Source of the DNA: Azospirillum brasilense
GTDB lineage: Bacteria; Pseudomonadota; Alphaproteobacteria; Azospirillales; Azospirillaceae
Length of the DNA stretch: 64,000 nucleotides
Direction: 5' to 3'
Assembly: GCF_008365405.1 (NCBI RefSeq)
Contig: NZ_QOKV01000022.1
Coordinates: 1 to 64,000 of the forward strand
Shown in pieces: positions 17,424 through 26,220 of the stretch. A model generated the notes under the pieces. The model was not told the DNA's origin and ran no database searches. It saw only the letters and a list, made by a program, of their open reading frames with translations. Position 1 is the first letter of the stretch. Each line of letters begins with the position of its first letter. The translations under genes and the position numbers were made by a program.

Positions 17424-17699
17424 ATGACGATCCTGACACGCACCTGGATGGTGCTGATGCTGCTCACTGCCGTCTCGATGTGGGCGGGGCATGGCGGCGA
17501 CGGTCTCGGTCCACTTGGAATCGGCCTCGTCCTCGCCGCCGCCAATCTCAAGGCCGACCGGATTCTCACCCATTACCTGGACCTCCGCCGCGCGGACGGC
17601 GGCTGGCGGGCGGCGTTCCGGACTCTGCTCACCCTGCTGGGAATGGCGATCTTCGGGATCTATGTGCTTGTCCCGATGATCGGTCCGGCCCTTCGCTGA
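17424..17699 (+). CDS. norF: NorF-like small membrane protein (cytochrome c oxidase subunit IV-like)
   Basis: 91 residues with three hydrophobic segments: TWMVLMLLTAVSMWAG, LGIGLVLAAANLKADRIL and LLTLLGMAIFGIYVLVPMIG. The LAAANLKADRILTHYLDLR segment matches the small partner proteins of NorE-type subunits. It is translated directly after norE (4-base gap). Its role in nitric oxide reductase or oxidase assembly is inferred from the pairing. Confidence 0.7.
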   Translation: MTILTRTWMVLMLLTAVSMWAGHGGDGLGPLGIGLVLAAANLKADRILTHYLDLRRADGGWRAAFRTLLTLLGMAIFGIYVLVPMIGPALR

Positions 17700-17727
17700 A
17701 CGGCGGTTCGGGTCCGCCGCCGGGCCG

Positions 17728-18504
17728 TCACAGGTCAATGGCCGCGTCCGGCTCCGCCGCGGCTCCCTGGCTCGACGCCGCCAGCAGATTGGCGCGGACC
17801 AGCGTCAGGTGCTGGAGCAGTTCGGCGCGGGCCTTCGCCCCGTCGCGGTCGAGCAGGGCCGAGACGATGCGGCGGTGCTGCTCCTGATAGATCGCGCGGC
17901 GCTGTGGGGTCACGCTGCGCGCCTTCAGCCGGCCCCACTCGGGCTGGTTGCGGATGTCGTTGATGGCGTCATAGATGTCCATCAGCAGGCCGTTCTTCGT
18001 CGCGGCGATGATGGCGACGTGGAGCATCCCGTCCCAATGCTCGAAGTCGGGCACGTCGCGCGCCTGGTCGGCGCGCAGCAGGCACTCCTCCAGCCGTTGC
18101 AGGTCGGCCGCGTTCGCCCGGCTGGCGGCCAGCTCCGCCGCCAGCGGCTCGACCATCAGCCGCACCTCCATCACCTCGGTCGGGCTGGCGCCGTGGATGC
18201 GCCGGACGAGGTTTTCGCCGTCCTGCGGTGCGAGCAGGCGGATCGCCGCGCCGAGCGCCGGCTCCAAACTGCCCGCAACGAAGGAGCCGCGGCCGACATG
18301 GCGGACGATCTTTCCCTGGTCCTCCAACTGCCGCAGGCTTTTGCGCAACGTGTTGCGGGACACCCCGAAGCGCTTCTCCAGATCCCGTTCCGTCGGCAGC
18401 TTGGTGCCGGGGCCCCAGCTGCCATCGGCGATGTTGCGCTCGATGAACTGCACGACGGCGTTGGCGCCGTTGGCTGCCCGGTCCCTGAGATTCAGCGTGT
18501 CCAT
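17728..18504 (-). CDS. GntR-family regulator, FadR/FCD subfamily
   Basis: 258 residues. The N-terminal winged helix has GTKLPTERDLEKRFGVSRNT at about 32-51 and GKIVRHVGRGSFV. The C-terminal helical FCD domain (EVMEVRLMVEPLAAELAASRA; HWDGMLHVAIIAATKN) would bind a small carboxylate ligand, often with a metal. The start at 18504 is supported by GAGGACGGG just upstream. It is divergent from the catabolic operon beginning at 18727, which makes it the likely local regulator. Confidence 0.88.
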   Translation of the reverse strand: MDTLNLRDRAANGANAVVQFIERNIADGSWGPGTKLPTERDLEKRFGVSRNTLRKSLRQLEDQGKIVRHVGRGSFVAGSLEPALGAAIRLLAPQDGENLVRRIHGASPTEVMEVRLMVEPLAAELAASRANAADLQRLEECLLRADQARDVPDFEHWDGMLHVAIIAATKNGLLMDIYDAINDIRNQPEWGRLKARSVTPQRRAIYQEQHRRIVSALLDRDGAKARAELLQHLTLVRANLLAASSQGAAAEPDAAIDL

Positions 18505-18625
18505 TCCCGTCCTCGTTTCGAGGAGATGATCCAAACATGATCCAATTCTAGCCAGCTCTTGGGCGTTTCGCAACGCAAACCTCTCATTTTCACCACAACC
18601 AAACGTCATACTTTCTTTTTTTCAG

Positions 18626-18690
18626 TTGACCAAACAATCACCAAGCCGGCCTAATTGGCTCACAAGCTGATCAGCGGTTCTGGTTTGGTG
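18626..18690. promoter_or_regulatory. Candidate operator/promoter region of the FAH-amidohydrolase operon
   Basis: The 222-base divergent gap holds ACCAAAC at 18629-18635 and its complement GTTTGGT at 18683-18689, plus a further CACCAA. A TTGACC at 18626 could be a -35 element, but the -10 is unclear. GntR/FadR-type sites often contain GGT...ACC half sites, so this is the best place for the regulator to bind (inference). Confidence 0.35.
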
Positions 18691-18726
18691 AGAAATTGGC
18701 TCAACAATGGGCGAGAAGGAAACACC

Positions 18727-19608
18727 ATGAAGTTTGCGACCATCCAGCTTGACGGACGCCGCGCCGTCGCGGTCATCGATCCGGACAAGAAGCGGGTCTG
18801 GCCGTTGGAATCGCTGCTCGGCGAGCCGGTGGACGATCTCCTCGACGTCATCCGCCGCTATGACGAGATCAAGGGGCGCATCAACGTCGAGGGGGAGGGC
18901 ATCGGCCTCTCCCGCGTCCGGCTGGAGGCTCCCATCCCGCGCCCGGCGCGCAACATCTTCTGCGTCGGCAAGAACTACCACGACCACGCCCGCGAATTCG
19001 CCGGCAGCGGCTACGACAGCAGCGCCACCGGCGCCGCGGACGCCGTGCCGGCCCTGCCGATCTTCTTCACCAAGGTTCCGGAAAGCGTCATCGGGCCGGA
19101 CGAGGCGATCCTCTACCCCCGCGGCATCAGCGAGCAGATCGATTACGAGGTCGAACTGGCGCTGGTGATCGGCACGGGCGGCAAGAACATCGCGCCGGAG
19201 GACGCCCACCGGCATGTCTGGGGCTACACCGTCATCAACGACGTGACCGCCCGCGACGTCCAGAAGCGGCACAAGCAGTGGCTGCTGGGCAAGTCCTTCG
19301 ACACCTTCTGCCCGATGGGGCCGTGGGTCGTCACCGCCGACGAGCTGGACCCGACCGACCTCCAGGTGAAGACCTGGGTCAACGGCGAGCTGCGCCAGAA
19401 CGCCAACACCCGCGACCTGATCTTCGACATCCCGACCCTCGTCGCGACGGCGTCCGCCGGCATCACGCTGTACCCCGGCGACATCATCGCCACCGGCACC
19501 CCGGCGGGTGTCGGGCTGGGCTTCTCGCCGCCGAAATTCCTGTTCCCCGGCGACCGCGTCACGGTCGAGGTCAGCGGCATCGGCGCGCTGAGCAACACGC
19601 TGGCCTGA
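18727..19608 (+). CDS. Fumarylacetoacetate hydrolase family protein
   Basis: 293 residues. The N-terminal domain spans about 1-70. The FAH fold begins at NIFCVGKNYHDHAREF and has the metal-binding EQIDYEVELALVIG (two acidic ligands) and the third ligand in VINDVTARDVQKRH, then DTFCPMGPWVVT and GDIIATGTPAGVGLG. Relatives hydrolyse C-C bonds of beta-diketo acids or decarboxylate oxaloacetate-like acids using Mg2+. It is the first gene of a nine-gene operon; the purine-rich AGAAGGAAA supports the ATG. The substrate is unknown. Confidence 0.88.
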   Translation: MKFATIQLDGRRAVAVIDPDKKRVWPLESLLGEPVDDLLDVIRRYDEIKGRINVEGEGIGLSRVRLEAPIPRPARNIFCVGKNYHDHAREFAGSGYDSSATGAADAVPALPIFFTKVPESVIGPDEAILYPRGISEQIDYEVELALVIGTGGKNIAPEDAHRHVWGYTVINDVTARDVQKRHKQWLLGKSFDTFCPMGPWVVTADELDPTDLQVKTWVNGELRQNANTRDLIFDIPTLVATASAGITLYPGDIIATGTPAGVGLGFSPPKFLFPGDRVTVEVSGIGALSNTLA

Positions 19609-19646
19609 CTGGCAATAGGACAACCATCAACCGAAGAGAGGGGCAT

Positions 19647-20411
19647 ATGGCACCGCAATTGGCCGTCGAGGTGCACGGCAACGGCGATCCGGTCCTGCTG
19701 GTCCACGGGCTTGGCGGAACCTCCAACGTGTTCGGGCCGCAGGTCGGCGTTCTGTCGCGTTTCTTCCAGTGCATCCGGCCCGACCTTCCCGGCTCCGGGC
19801 GCAGCCCCGCCGACGGGCCGCTGTCCATCGCCGGCCTTGCCGACGCGATCGAGGGCGTGATGGACGAGCGCGGGCTCGACCGTGTCCATCTGGTCGGCCA
19901 CTCGCTCGGCACCATCGTCTGCCAGCACGTCGCGGCGCGCCGTCCGAACCGCGTCCGCAGCCTCGCGCTGATCGGCCCGCTCCACGCGCCGCCCGACGCC
20001 GCCCGTCCGGTCATCCGCGACCGCGCGGCCAAGGCGCGGGCGGAGGGCATGGTCGGCATCGCCGACGCCATCGTCCAGGCCGGCACCTCGGCGGACACCA
20101 AGGCCAACCGGCCGGAGGTCGCCGCCCTGGTCCGCGAGATCCTGATGCGCCAGGACCCGGAGGGCTACGCCCGCACCTGCGAGGCGCTGGCCGCGGCGGA
20201 GCCGGCGGACGTCGCACGGATCGCCTGCCCGACGCTGCTGGTCACCGGCGACGAGGACGGCACGGCGCCACCGACCGCCGTGCGGGCGCTGCACCGGAAG
20301 ATCGCCGGGTCGTCCCTGCGCATCCTCGACCGCTGCGGCCACTGGACGACCTTCGAACGCCCCGCCGAGGTGAACGAGGCGCTGGTGAACTTCCTGTTCT
20401 CGGTGGACTGA
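19647..20411 (+). CDS. Alpha/beta-fold hydrolase
   Basis: 254 residues. VHGLGG (oxyanion region) lies at 19-24, nucleophile elbow VGHSLG with Ser86, and the catalytic His near 232 in GHWTTFERP. The size and pattern resemble 3-oxoadipate enol-lactonase-like esterases, but no specific substrate can be named. GAAGAGAGGGG precedes the start. It lies 38 bases after the FAH gene and overlaps the next gene by one base (TGATG), so translation is probably coupled. Confidence 0.85.
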   Translation: MAPQLAVEVHGNGDPVLLVHGLGGTSNVFGPQVGVLSRFFQCIRPDLPGSGRSPADGPLSIAGLADAIEGVMDERGLDRVHLVGHSLGTIVCQHVAARRPNRVRSLALIGPLHAPPDAARPVIRDRAAKARAEGMVGIADAIVQAGTSADTKANRPEVAALVREILMRQDPEGYARTCEALAAAEPADVARIACPTLLVTGDEDGTAPPTAVRALHRKIAGSSLRILDRCGHWTTFERPAEVNEALVNFLFSVD

Positions 20412-20806
20412 TGGACAGGCCGCCGGCCCTCGTACGGCACATCCTGTCGGTGTGCCGAACCTGCCACCGCTACGCGGCGCGCAGCCCCGGCGAACCGACG
20501 CCCGGCGAGCGGCTGGCCGACCGGCTGGAGGCGCTGATCGCCGGAACCGCGCTGGCCGAGCGGCTGACCCTGCGGCGCGTCGAATGCCTCAGCGGGTGCC
20601 GGCATCCCTGCAACGTGTCGCTGTCGGCCTTCGGCAAGACCCGGCTGCGCTTCAACAACGTCGGGCCGGAGCAGGCGGAGCCGCTGGTCGTCCTGGCGCG
20701 CCGCTATCTGGACAGCGCCGGCGGCGAGGTGCGGGGGGAGGCGGGGCCGCTCGGGCTGGAGGGCCGCATCGCCTCCGCCGTCCCGCCGCCCTCCAACTCA
20801 ACCTGA
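20411..20806 (+). CDS. DUF1636-like small cysteine protein, putative metal or Fe-S binding
   Basis: 131 residues with five cysteines in two clusters: C15 and C18 (VCRTCHRY), and C59, C63 and C67 (VECLSGCRHPCN). This resembles the DUF1636 family of thioredoxin-like ferredoxin-fold proteins (from memory). No enzymatic role is established. Overlap of its start with the hydrolase stop indicates translational coupling. In this operon it might serve as an electron carrier or metal handler for the hydrolases (inference). Confidence 0.6.
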   Translation: MDRPPALVRHILSVCRTCHRYAARSPGEPTPGERLADRLEALIAGTALAERLTLRRVECLSGCRHPCNVSLSAFGKTRLRFNNVGPEQAEPLVVLARRYLDSAGGEVRGEAGPLGLEGRIASAVPPPSNST

Positions 20807-20930
20807 GGCCCAAATCAATCTGAAGCTCACAACAGACCAAGGCGACGATCCACGAACGATCACCCGACCCCATCATCACCCGCGGTGAGGCGCCAAGACA
20901 AAGAAGCTGCCCCCGCAACCGGAGGAAACG

Positions 20931-22208
20931 ATGCCCACGACCCTGTTCACCAACGTCCAGATTCTCGACAGCACCGGTGAGAAGCCCTTCGCCGGAGAAG
21001 TGCTCGTCCAGGGCAACCGGATCGCCGAGGTCTCCCGGCAGGCCGGCGCCATCTCCCGCGAGGAGCACCGGGTGGTCGACGGCGGCGGCGCCACGCTGAT
21101 GTCCGGCCTGTGCGACGCCCACACCCATTTCAGCTGGATCAACCAGGCCGGTCTCGACCCCATCGGCCTGATGCCGGTCGAGGAGCACATCCTGGAGGCG
21201 GCGGACAACGCGCGCACCTATCTCGACTGCGGCTACACGATGTGCGTCGGCGCCGCGGCGGCCAAGCCGCGCCTGGACGTCGTCGTCCGCGACTACATCA
21301 ACAAGGGCCGCATCGCCGGCCCGCGCTACCTCGCCAACGGGCCGGAGATCGCCACCATCGGCGGGTTGGGCGACCTGAATCCCAGCCATGTCGGCGCCTA
21401 CACCTTCGTGGAGGTCGTCAACGGCCCCTATGAGATGCGCGCCTGCGTCCGCCGCCTGCTGAAGGAGGGCGTCGACCTCATCAAGCTGAACCTCTCCGGC
21501 GAAGAGATCACCAAGTGCCGGGCCGAAGACACCCCGATGGCCGAGGACGAGGTCGCCGAGGCGGTGCGCGAGGCCCATCGCAAGCGGGGGGTGCGCATCT
21601 GCGCCCACGCGCGCAGCGCCGAATCCGTGAAGCTCTGCGTCAAGCACGGCATTGAGATCGTCTACCACGCCAGCTTCGCCGACGAGGAGGCGCTGGATCT
21701 GCTGGAGGCCAACAAGGACAAGCATTTCGTCGCGCCCGGCCTCGCCTGGGTCTACCAGACCTGCTACGCCGCCGCCGACTGGGGCATCACCGAGGAAGTC
21801 GCCCGCAACATGGGCTATTTCCGCGAGCTCGAGGCCGCGGTCGAGACGATGAAGGCGATGCGCAAGCGCGGCATCCGCGTGCTGCCCGGCGGCGACTACG
21901 GCTTCGCCTGGACCCCGCACGGCACCTACGCCAAGGACCTGGAATATTTCGTCGAGCTGCTGGGCTTCACCCCGATGGAGGCGATCCAGTCGGCGACCCT
22001 GCTGGGCGGCGAGATCATGAACCGTCCGGGCGAGTTGGGGCTGGTGCGCAACGGCTATCTGGCCGACCTGATCCTGCTCGACGGCGACCCGCTGCAGGAC
22101 ATCACCCTGTTCCAGGACCGCAGCCGCATCCTGGCGATCATGAAGGACGGCTCCTTCCACAAGGAGATGACGCCGCCGGCCCGCGCGCAGGTCAGCGTAG
22201 CCGCCTGA
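20931..22208 (+). CDS. Metal-dependent amidohydrolase
   Basis: 425 residues. After a small beta domain come the metal-binding CDAHTHF (His64, His66), a probable carboxylated-lysine or further-ligand stretch around EGVDLIKLNLSGEE, RICAHARS with a metal His, IVYHASFADEE, and the C-terminal LPGGDYGFAWTPHGTYA with the catalytic Asp, then LADLILLDGDPL. It belongs to the imidazolonepropionase/dipeptidase-like branch, which hydrolyses cyclic amides, acyl-amino acids or lactams. GGAGGAAACG precedes the ATG. The downstream Liv transporter suggests the operon imports an amino-acid-like or amide substrate. Confidence 0.85.
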   Translation: MPTTLFTNVQILDSTGEKPFAGEVLVQGNRIAEVSRQAGAISREEHRVVDGGGATLMSGLCDAHTHFSWINQAGLDPIGLMPVEEHILEAADNARTYLDCGYTMCVGAAAAKPRLDVVVRDYINKGRIAGPRYLANGPEIATIGGLGDLNPSHVGAYTFVEVVNGPYEMRACVRRLLKEGVDLIKLNLSGEEITKCRAEDTPMAEDEVAEAVREAHRKRGVRICAHARSAESVKLCVKHGIEIVYHASFADEEALDLLEANKDKHFVAPGLAWVYQTCYAAADWGITEEVARNMGYFRELEAAVETMKAMRKRGIRVLPGGDYGFAWTPHGTYAKDLEYFVELLGFTPMEAIQSATLLGGEIMNRPGELGLVRNGYLADLILLDGDPLQDITLFQDRSRILAIMKDGSFHKEMTPPARAQVSVAA

Positions 22209-22308
22209 GGCGGCGCCTCTTCCCCCTGCCGCGACCCTCCTCCACAGCCGTGGCGGAGGGAACGGGCGGGCTTTGCGCCCGCCATCCCCAGCATCGGGGC
22301 CGCCGAGC

Positions 22309-23166
22309 ATGAGATTTTACCTTCTCCTGTCGCTGAACGCGCTGACCGTGGCGTCTCTGTACTTCCTGGTGGCCAGCGGCTTCTCGCTGATCTTCGGGCT
22401 GCTGCGGACCGTCAACATGGCGCACGGCGCCTTCTATCTCCTGGGCGCCTATGTCGGGTACGACATCGCGTCCTACACCGGGTCCTGGCTGCTCGGGCTG
22501 GTGGGGGCGGCGGTCGCCGTGGCCGTCGTCGGGCTGGCGATGCATCTGACGCTGCTGCGCACGCTGGGCGGCGACGAGCTGCGGCAGGCGCTGGTCACCA
22601 TCGGCTTCGCCATCGTGGTCGGCGACCTGCTGCTGGCCCATTACGGCGGCATCACCTACCAGTTCACCCCGCCCGAGATCCTCTACGGCACGACGCCGCT
22701 GCCGGTGGTTCGCGGCTACCCGACGATCCGCCTCGTGGTCATCGCCAGCGCGCTCCTGGTCGGGCTGGGGCTGTGGCTGCTGATCCACCGCACCAAGGTG
22801 GGGATGCTGATCCGCGCCGGGGTGGACGACCGCGACATCCTGTCGGCCATGGGCTTCAACGTGCAGCGGGTGCTCCTGCTCGTCTTCGCGCTCGGCGCCG
22901 GTCTGGCGGGGCTGGCCGGGGTGATCGGCGGCAGCGCCCTGTCGATCTCGCCGGGGGAGGACGCACGGTTCCTGCTGTCCTCGCTGGTCGTCGTCATCAT
23001 CGGCGGCATGGGCAGTCTGGCCGGGGCGGCCTTGGGCGCGCTGCTGATCGGCTTCGCCGAGCAGTTCGGCCTCGCCTTCATCCCGAACTACGCGACGCTG
23101 CTGACCTTCCTGCTGATGGTCGCGGTGCTGGCGGTCCGGCCCCAGGGCCTTCTCGGACGGGGATGA
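22309..23166 (+). CDS. livH: Branched-chain amino acid-type ABC permease (LivH family)
   Basis: 285 residues, about eight membrane segments. Typical segments include GFSLIFGLLRTVNMAHGAFY, GMLIRAGVDDRDILSAMGFN and LVVVIIGGMGSLAGAALGAL. It is one half of the inner-membrane channel and is paired with LivM by an ATGA overlap. Within this operon the ligand is probably an amino-acid-like compound or aromatic/aliphatic acid rather than Leu/Ile/Val. Confidence 0.93.
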   Translation: MRFYLLLSLNALTVASLYFLVASGFSLIFGLLRTVNMAHGAFYLLGAYVGYDIASYTGSWLLGLVGAAVAVAVVGLAMHLTLLRTLGGDELRQALVTIGFAIVVGDLLLAHYGGITYQFTPPEILYGTTPLPVVRGYPTIRLVVIASALLVGLGLWLLIHRTKVGMLIRAGVDDRDILSAMGFNVQRVLLLVFALGAGLAGLAGVIGGSALSISPGEDARFLLSSLVVVIIGGMGSLAGAALGALLIGFAEQFGLAFIPNYATLLTFLLMVAVLAVRPQGLLGRG

Positions 23167-24176
23167 CGACGATGCCTCAGCAACTCCTTCGCCATCCCGT
23201 TCTGTGGCTGGCGCTGGCCGGTCTGGCCTTTCCGCTGGTCGCCGGCGACTTCTGGGTCGGCACCCTCGCCGCCCGCGTGCTGATCATCGGCACCATGGCG
23301 CTGAGCCTGACCTTCCTGACCTCCAGCGCCGGGCTGGTGTCCTTCGCCCAGGCCGGGGTGGCGGGGGTGGCCGGCTACACGCTGGCGCTGCTGTCACCCA
23401 ACATCACCGGCGTCGGCATGGCGGTGCCCTGGCCGCTCGCGGTCGGTGCGGCGCTGGGCATGGGGACGCTGGCCGGCCTGCTGGTCGGCTGGGTGTCGGT
23501 GCGGTCCAGCGGCATCTATCTGCTGATGATCACGCTGGCGATGTCGGTCAGCCTGTTCTACCTCGTCTCGCAGAACACCGAGGTCTTCAACGGCTTCGAC
23601 GGCATCAACGGGCTTAAACCGCCGGAGCTGTTCGGCATCGACCTGCGGGCGCCCATCCCCTTCTACGGCATGGCGCTGGCCGCCGCCGTCCTGTCGGCCG
23701 CCGCTGTCCTGCATCTCGACCGCACGCCCTTCGGCCTGCAGCTGCACGCCCTGCGCAACGCCCCGCGGCGGGTCGCGGCGCTCGGCTTCAGCACGACGCT
23801 GCTGCGCATCGCCGCCTTCGGCATCGCCGGGCTGATCGCCTCGGTCGGCGGCGTCCTCAACACCTGGTTCAGCGGCCAGATGTCGCCGGGGGCGGTGGAC
23901 GTGCACGCGGCGGTCAACCTGCTGGTCGTCGCGGTGCTGGGCGGCATCCGGCACCCGCTGGGCGCCTTCCTGGGGGCCGCCGCCTTCGTCCTTCTGGAGA
24001 ACTACGCCGCGTCGGTGATCGACCGCGAGCGCTTCAATCTGGTGATCGGGGCCGTCTTCATCGTCATCGTCCTCTTCGCGAAGGACGGCCTGATCGGACT
24101 GATCCAACAACTGCGCGCCCAGATCAAGCCGGCCTGGACCGGCGTGTGCGCAAAAAACGGGAGGAAAACGGTATGA
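23163..24176 (+). CDS. livM: Branched-chain amino acid-type ABC permease (LivM family)
   Basis: 337 residues from the ATG overlapping the livH stop (a second in-frame ATG lies at 23172). LivM features are SSAGLVSFAQAGVAGVAGYT, SSGIYLLMITLAMSVSLFYL, ALRNAPRRVAALGFST and VAVLGGIRHPLGAFLGAAAF. It overlaps the substrate-binding protein gene by an ATGA. The hydrophilic tail is slightly longer than usual. Confidence 0.93.
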   Translation: MTTMPQQLLRHPVLWLALAGLAFPLVAGDFWVGTLAARVLIIGTMALSLTFLTSSAGLVSFAQAGVAGVAGYTLALLSPNITGVGMAVPWPLAVGAALGMGTLAGLLVGWVSVRSSGIYLLMITLAMSVSLFYLVSQNTEVFNGFDGINGLKPPELFGIDLRAPIPFYGMALAAAVLSAAAVLHLDRTPFGLQLHALRNAPRRVAALGFSTTLLRIAAFGIAGLIASVGGVLNTWFSGQMSPGAVDVHAAVNLLVVAVLGGIRHPLGAFLGAAAFVLLENYAASVIDRERFNLVIGAVFIVIVLFAKDGLIGLIQQLRAQIKPAWTGVCAKNGRKTV

Positions 24177-25432
24177 AGACGACCTTGCACACGGTGCTGG
24201 GCGCCGCCGGCGTCGCGGCTCTCCTGTCCGGCACGGCCCTGTCCCCGGCCTTCGCGCAAGACATCCGCATCGGCGCGCTGGCCACCTTGGAAGGACCCTT
24301 CGCGCAATCCGGCCTGGACGGCATGCGCGGCGTGGAGTTGGCGGTGGACGCCTTCAAGGGGCAGGTCGCCGGCAAGCGGATCGTGCTGGTGAAGGAATCC
24401 TCCAACGCCAAGCCCGACGTGGCGGTCGCCAAGACCCGCAAGCTGATCGAGCAGGACAAGGTGGACATCGTCGTCGGCCCGCTGTCCGGCGGCGAGGGCA
24501 TCGCCGTCAAGGAATACGCCAAGTCGGTCCCGTCCAAGACCTTCGTCAACGGCACCTCGGGCGCGCAGGACACGACGCTGCGCGACCCGGCGCCGAACTT
24601 CTACCGCTTCACCCTGGACGGCGCGCAGTGGCAGGCCGGGCTGGGCAGCTACGCCTACGAGACCAAGGGCTACCGCCACATCGCCGTCGTGTCGGAGGAT
24701 TATTCCTTTCCCTATTCCCAGGTGATGGGCTTCCAGGCAGAATATTGCAGCCGCGGCGGCAAGATCGCCCAGAAGAACTGGGTGCCCGTCGGCACCAAGG
24801 ACTTCACCTCGGTCATCGCCAAGCTGCCGGACAAGGTGGACGCCGTGTATGTCCTGCTGGGCGGGGCGGACGCGGTGAATTTCCTGACCCAATATTACCA
24901 GTCCGGCGGCACGGCGCCGCTGATCGGCAGCAGCGTCACCGTGGACCAGACCGTTCTCAGCTCCAAGGGCGCCTTCAAGAACAAGGTGCTGGGGATGATC
25001 GCCGCCGGCCCGGTCGCCGATTCCAACGAGGACCCGAAATGGGTCGCGTTCGTCAAGGCCTACAAGGCGAAGTTCCCGGACGGGCTGGAATCGCCGTCGC
25101 TGTTCGCCCACGGCTATTACATCAGCACGCTGGCGGTGCTCCAGGCGCTGGATCAGGTCGGCGGCACGCTGGACGACGGGCAGAAGGCGTTCCAGGCGGC
25201 GCTGGCGAAGACCGAGCTGACCGACCGCTCGCCGACCGGTGCGATCCGGCTGGACGAGAACCGGCAGGCCATCGCCGACAATTTCGTGACGGAGGTCGCC
25301 CAGCGGCCCGACGGCGCCTTCTACAGCAAGGTGGTGAAGGTGGCGAAGGGCGTCGATCAGGCGCTCGGCATGGACCGGGCCAAGTTCCTGGCGCTCGGCC
25401 CGGCCTCGCGCGACAACCCGTCCTGCAACTGA
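24173..25432 (+). CDS. ABC transporter substrate-binding protein (LivK/peripla-BP-6 family)
   Basis: 419 residues with a Sec signal (LSGTALSPAFAQ, cleavage near residue 28). The mature protein begins DIRIGALATLEGPFAQSGLD and shows the Leu/Ile/Val-binding fold, with the phrases VDIVVGPLSGGEGIAVKEYA and YRHIAVVSEDYSF. GGGAGGAAAACGGT gives a strong ribosome site inside the end of livM. Gene order H-M-K-G-F places it between the permeases and the ATPases. Its ligand defines the operon substrate and cannot be read from sequence. Confidence 0.9.
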   Translation: MKTTLHTVLGAAGVAALLSGTALSPAFAQDIRIGALATLEGPFAQSGLDGMRGVELAVDAFKGQVAGKRIVLVKESSNAKPDVAVAKTRKLIEQDKVDIVVGPLSGGEGIAVKEYAKSVPSKTFVNGTSGAQDTTLRDPAPNFYRFTLDGAQWQAGLGSYAYETKGYRHIAVVSEDYSFPYSQVMGFQAEYCSRGGKIAQKNWVPVGTKDFTSVIAKLPDKVDAVYVLLGGADAVNFLTQYYQSGGTAPLIGSSVTVDQTVLSSKGAFKNKVLGMIAAGPVADSNEDPKWVAFVKAYKAKFPDGLESPSLFAHGYYISTLAVLQALDQVGGTLDDGQKAFQAALAKTELTDRSPTGAIRLDENRQAIADNFVTEVAQRPDGAFYSKVVKVAKGVDQALGMDRAKFLALGPASRDNPSCN

Positions 25433-25470
25433 CCGCCGCGCCAGAACGCCGCGTCCTCCGGAGGCCCGCC

Positions 25471-26220
25471 ATGCCCACGCCGCCGATCCTGACCGTCCGG
25501 GATGTGTCCATCAGCTTCGGCGCCGTGCGCGCGGTGAACGGGGTGTCCCTGGCGCTGGCGCCGGGGGAGCGCCACGCCCTGCTCGGCACCAACGGGGCCG
25601 GGAAGACGACGCTGTTCAACGCCATCTCCGGGGAGGTGCCGCTGACCGCCGGCGGCATCGCCTTCAAGACCCGCGACATCTCGCGCCTGCGCCCGCACCA
25701 GCGGGCGCGGCTGGGCATCGGGCGCACCTTCCAGACCAGCCTGACCTTCGCCGACCGCTCGGTGGAGGACAACCTCCGCGTCGCGGTGATGGGCAGCCGG
25801 GGGCCGCGCTTCAGCGTCCGCCCCTGGCGGCACCATCGCGAGCAGGTGGAGGCGGCGCGGGCCTGCGCGGCGCGCTTCCGGCTGGACGAGGTGCTGGCCC
25901 AGCCGGTCGCCACCCTGTCCTACGGCCAGCAGCGGGAGCTGGAGATCGCCATGGCGCTGGCCGGGGAGCCGGAGCTGCTGCTGATGGACGAGCCCGCCGC
26001 CGGCATGTCCCCGCAGGGCCGCGGCCGTCTGGTCGAGATCCTGCGCGGGCTGCCGCGCCGCATCACCATGCTGTTCGTCGAGCACGACATGGACGTGGCG
26101 CTGTCGCTGGCCGACCGCATCACCGTCATGCGCGACGGCGCGGTGGTGGCGTCGGGCACCCCGTCGGAGATTCGCGCCAACCCCCTGGTTCGGGAGATCT
26201 ATCTTGGTGGAAAGCACTAA
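25471..26220 (+). CDS. livG: ABC transporter ATP-binding protein (LivG family)
   Basis: 249 residues. Walker A GTNGAGKTT lies near residue 38, the LivG-type GIGRTFQTSLTFADRSVEDN region near 86, signature LSYGQQRELEIAMALA and Walker B LLLMDEPAAGMSP, and the H-loop LFVEHDMDV. CGGAGG precedes the ATG. Its end overlaps livF. Confidence 0.92.
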   Translation: MPTPPILTVRDVSISFGAVRAVNGVSLALAPGERHALLGTNGAGKTTLFNAISGEVPLTAGGIAFKTRDISRLRPHQRARLGIGRTFQTSLTFADRSVEDNLRVAVMGSRGPRFSVRPWRHHREQVEAARACAARFRLDEVLAQPVATLSYGQQRELEIAMALAGEPELLLMDEPAAGMSPQGRGRLVEILRGLPRRITMLFVEHDMDVALSLADRITVMRDGAVVASGTPSEIRANPLVREIYLGGKH

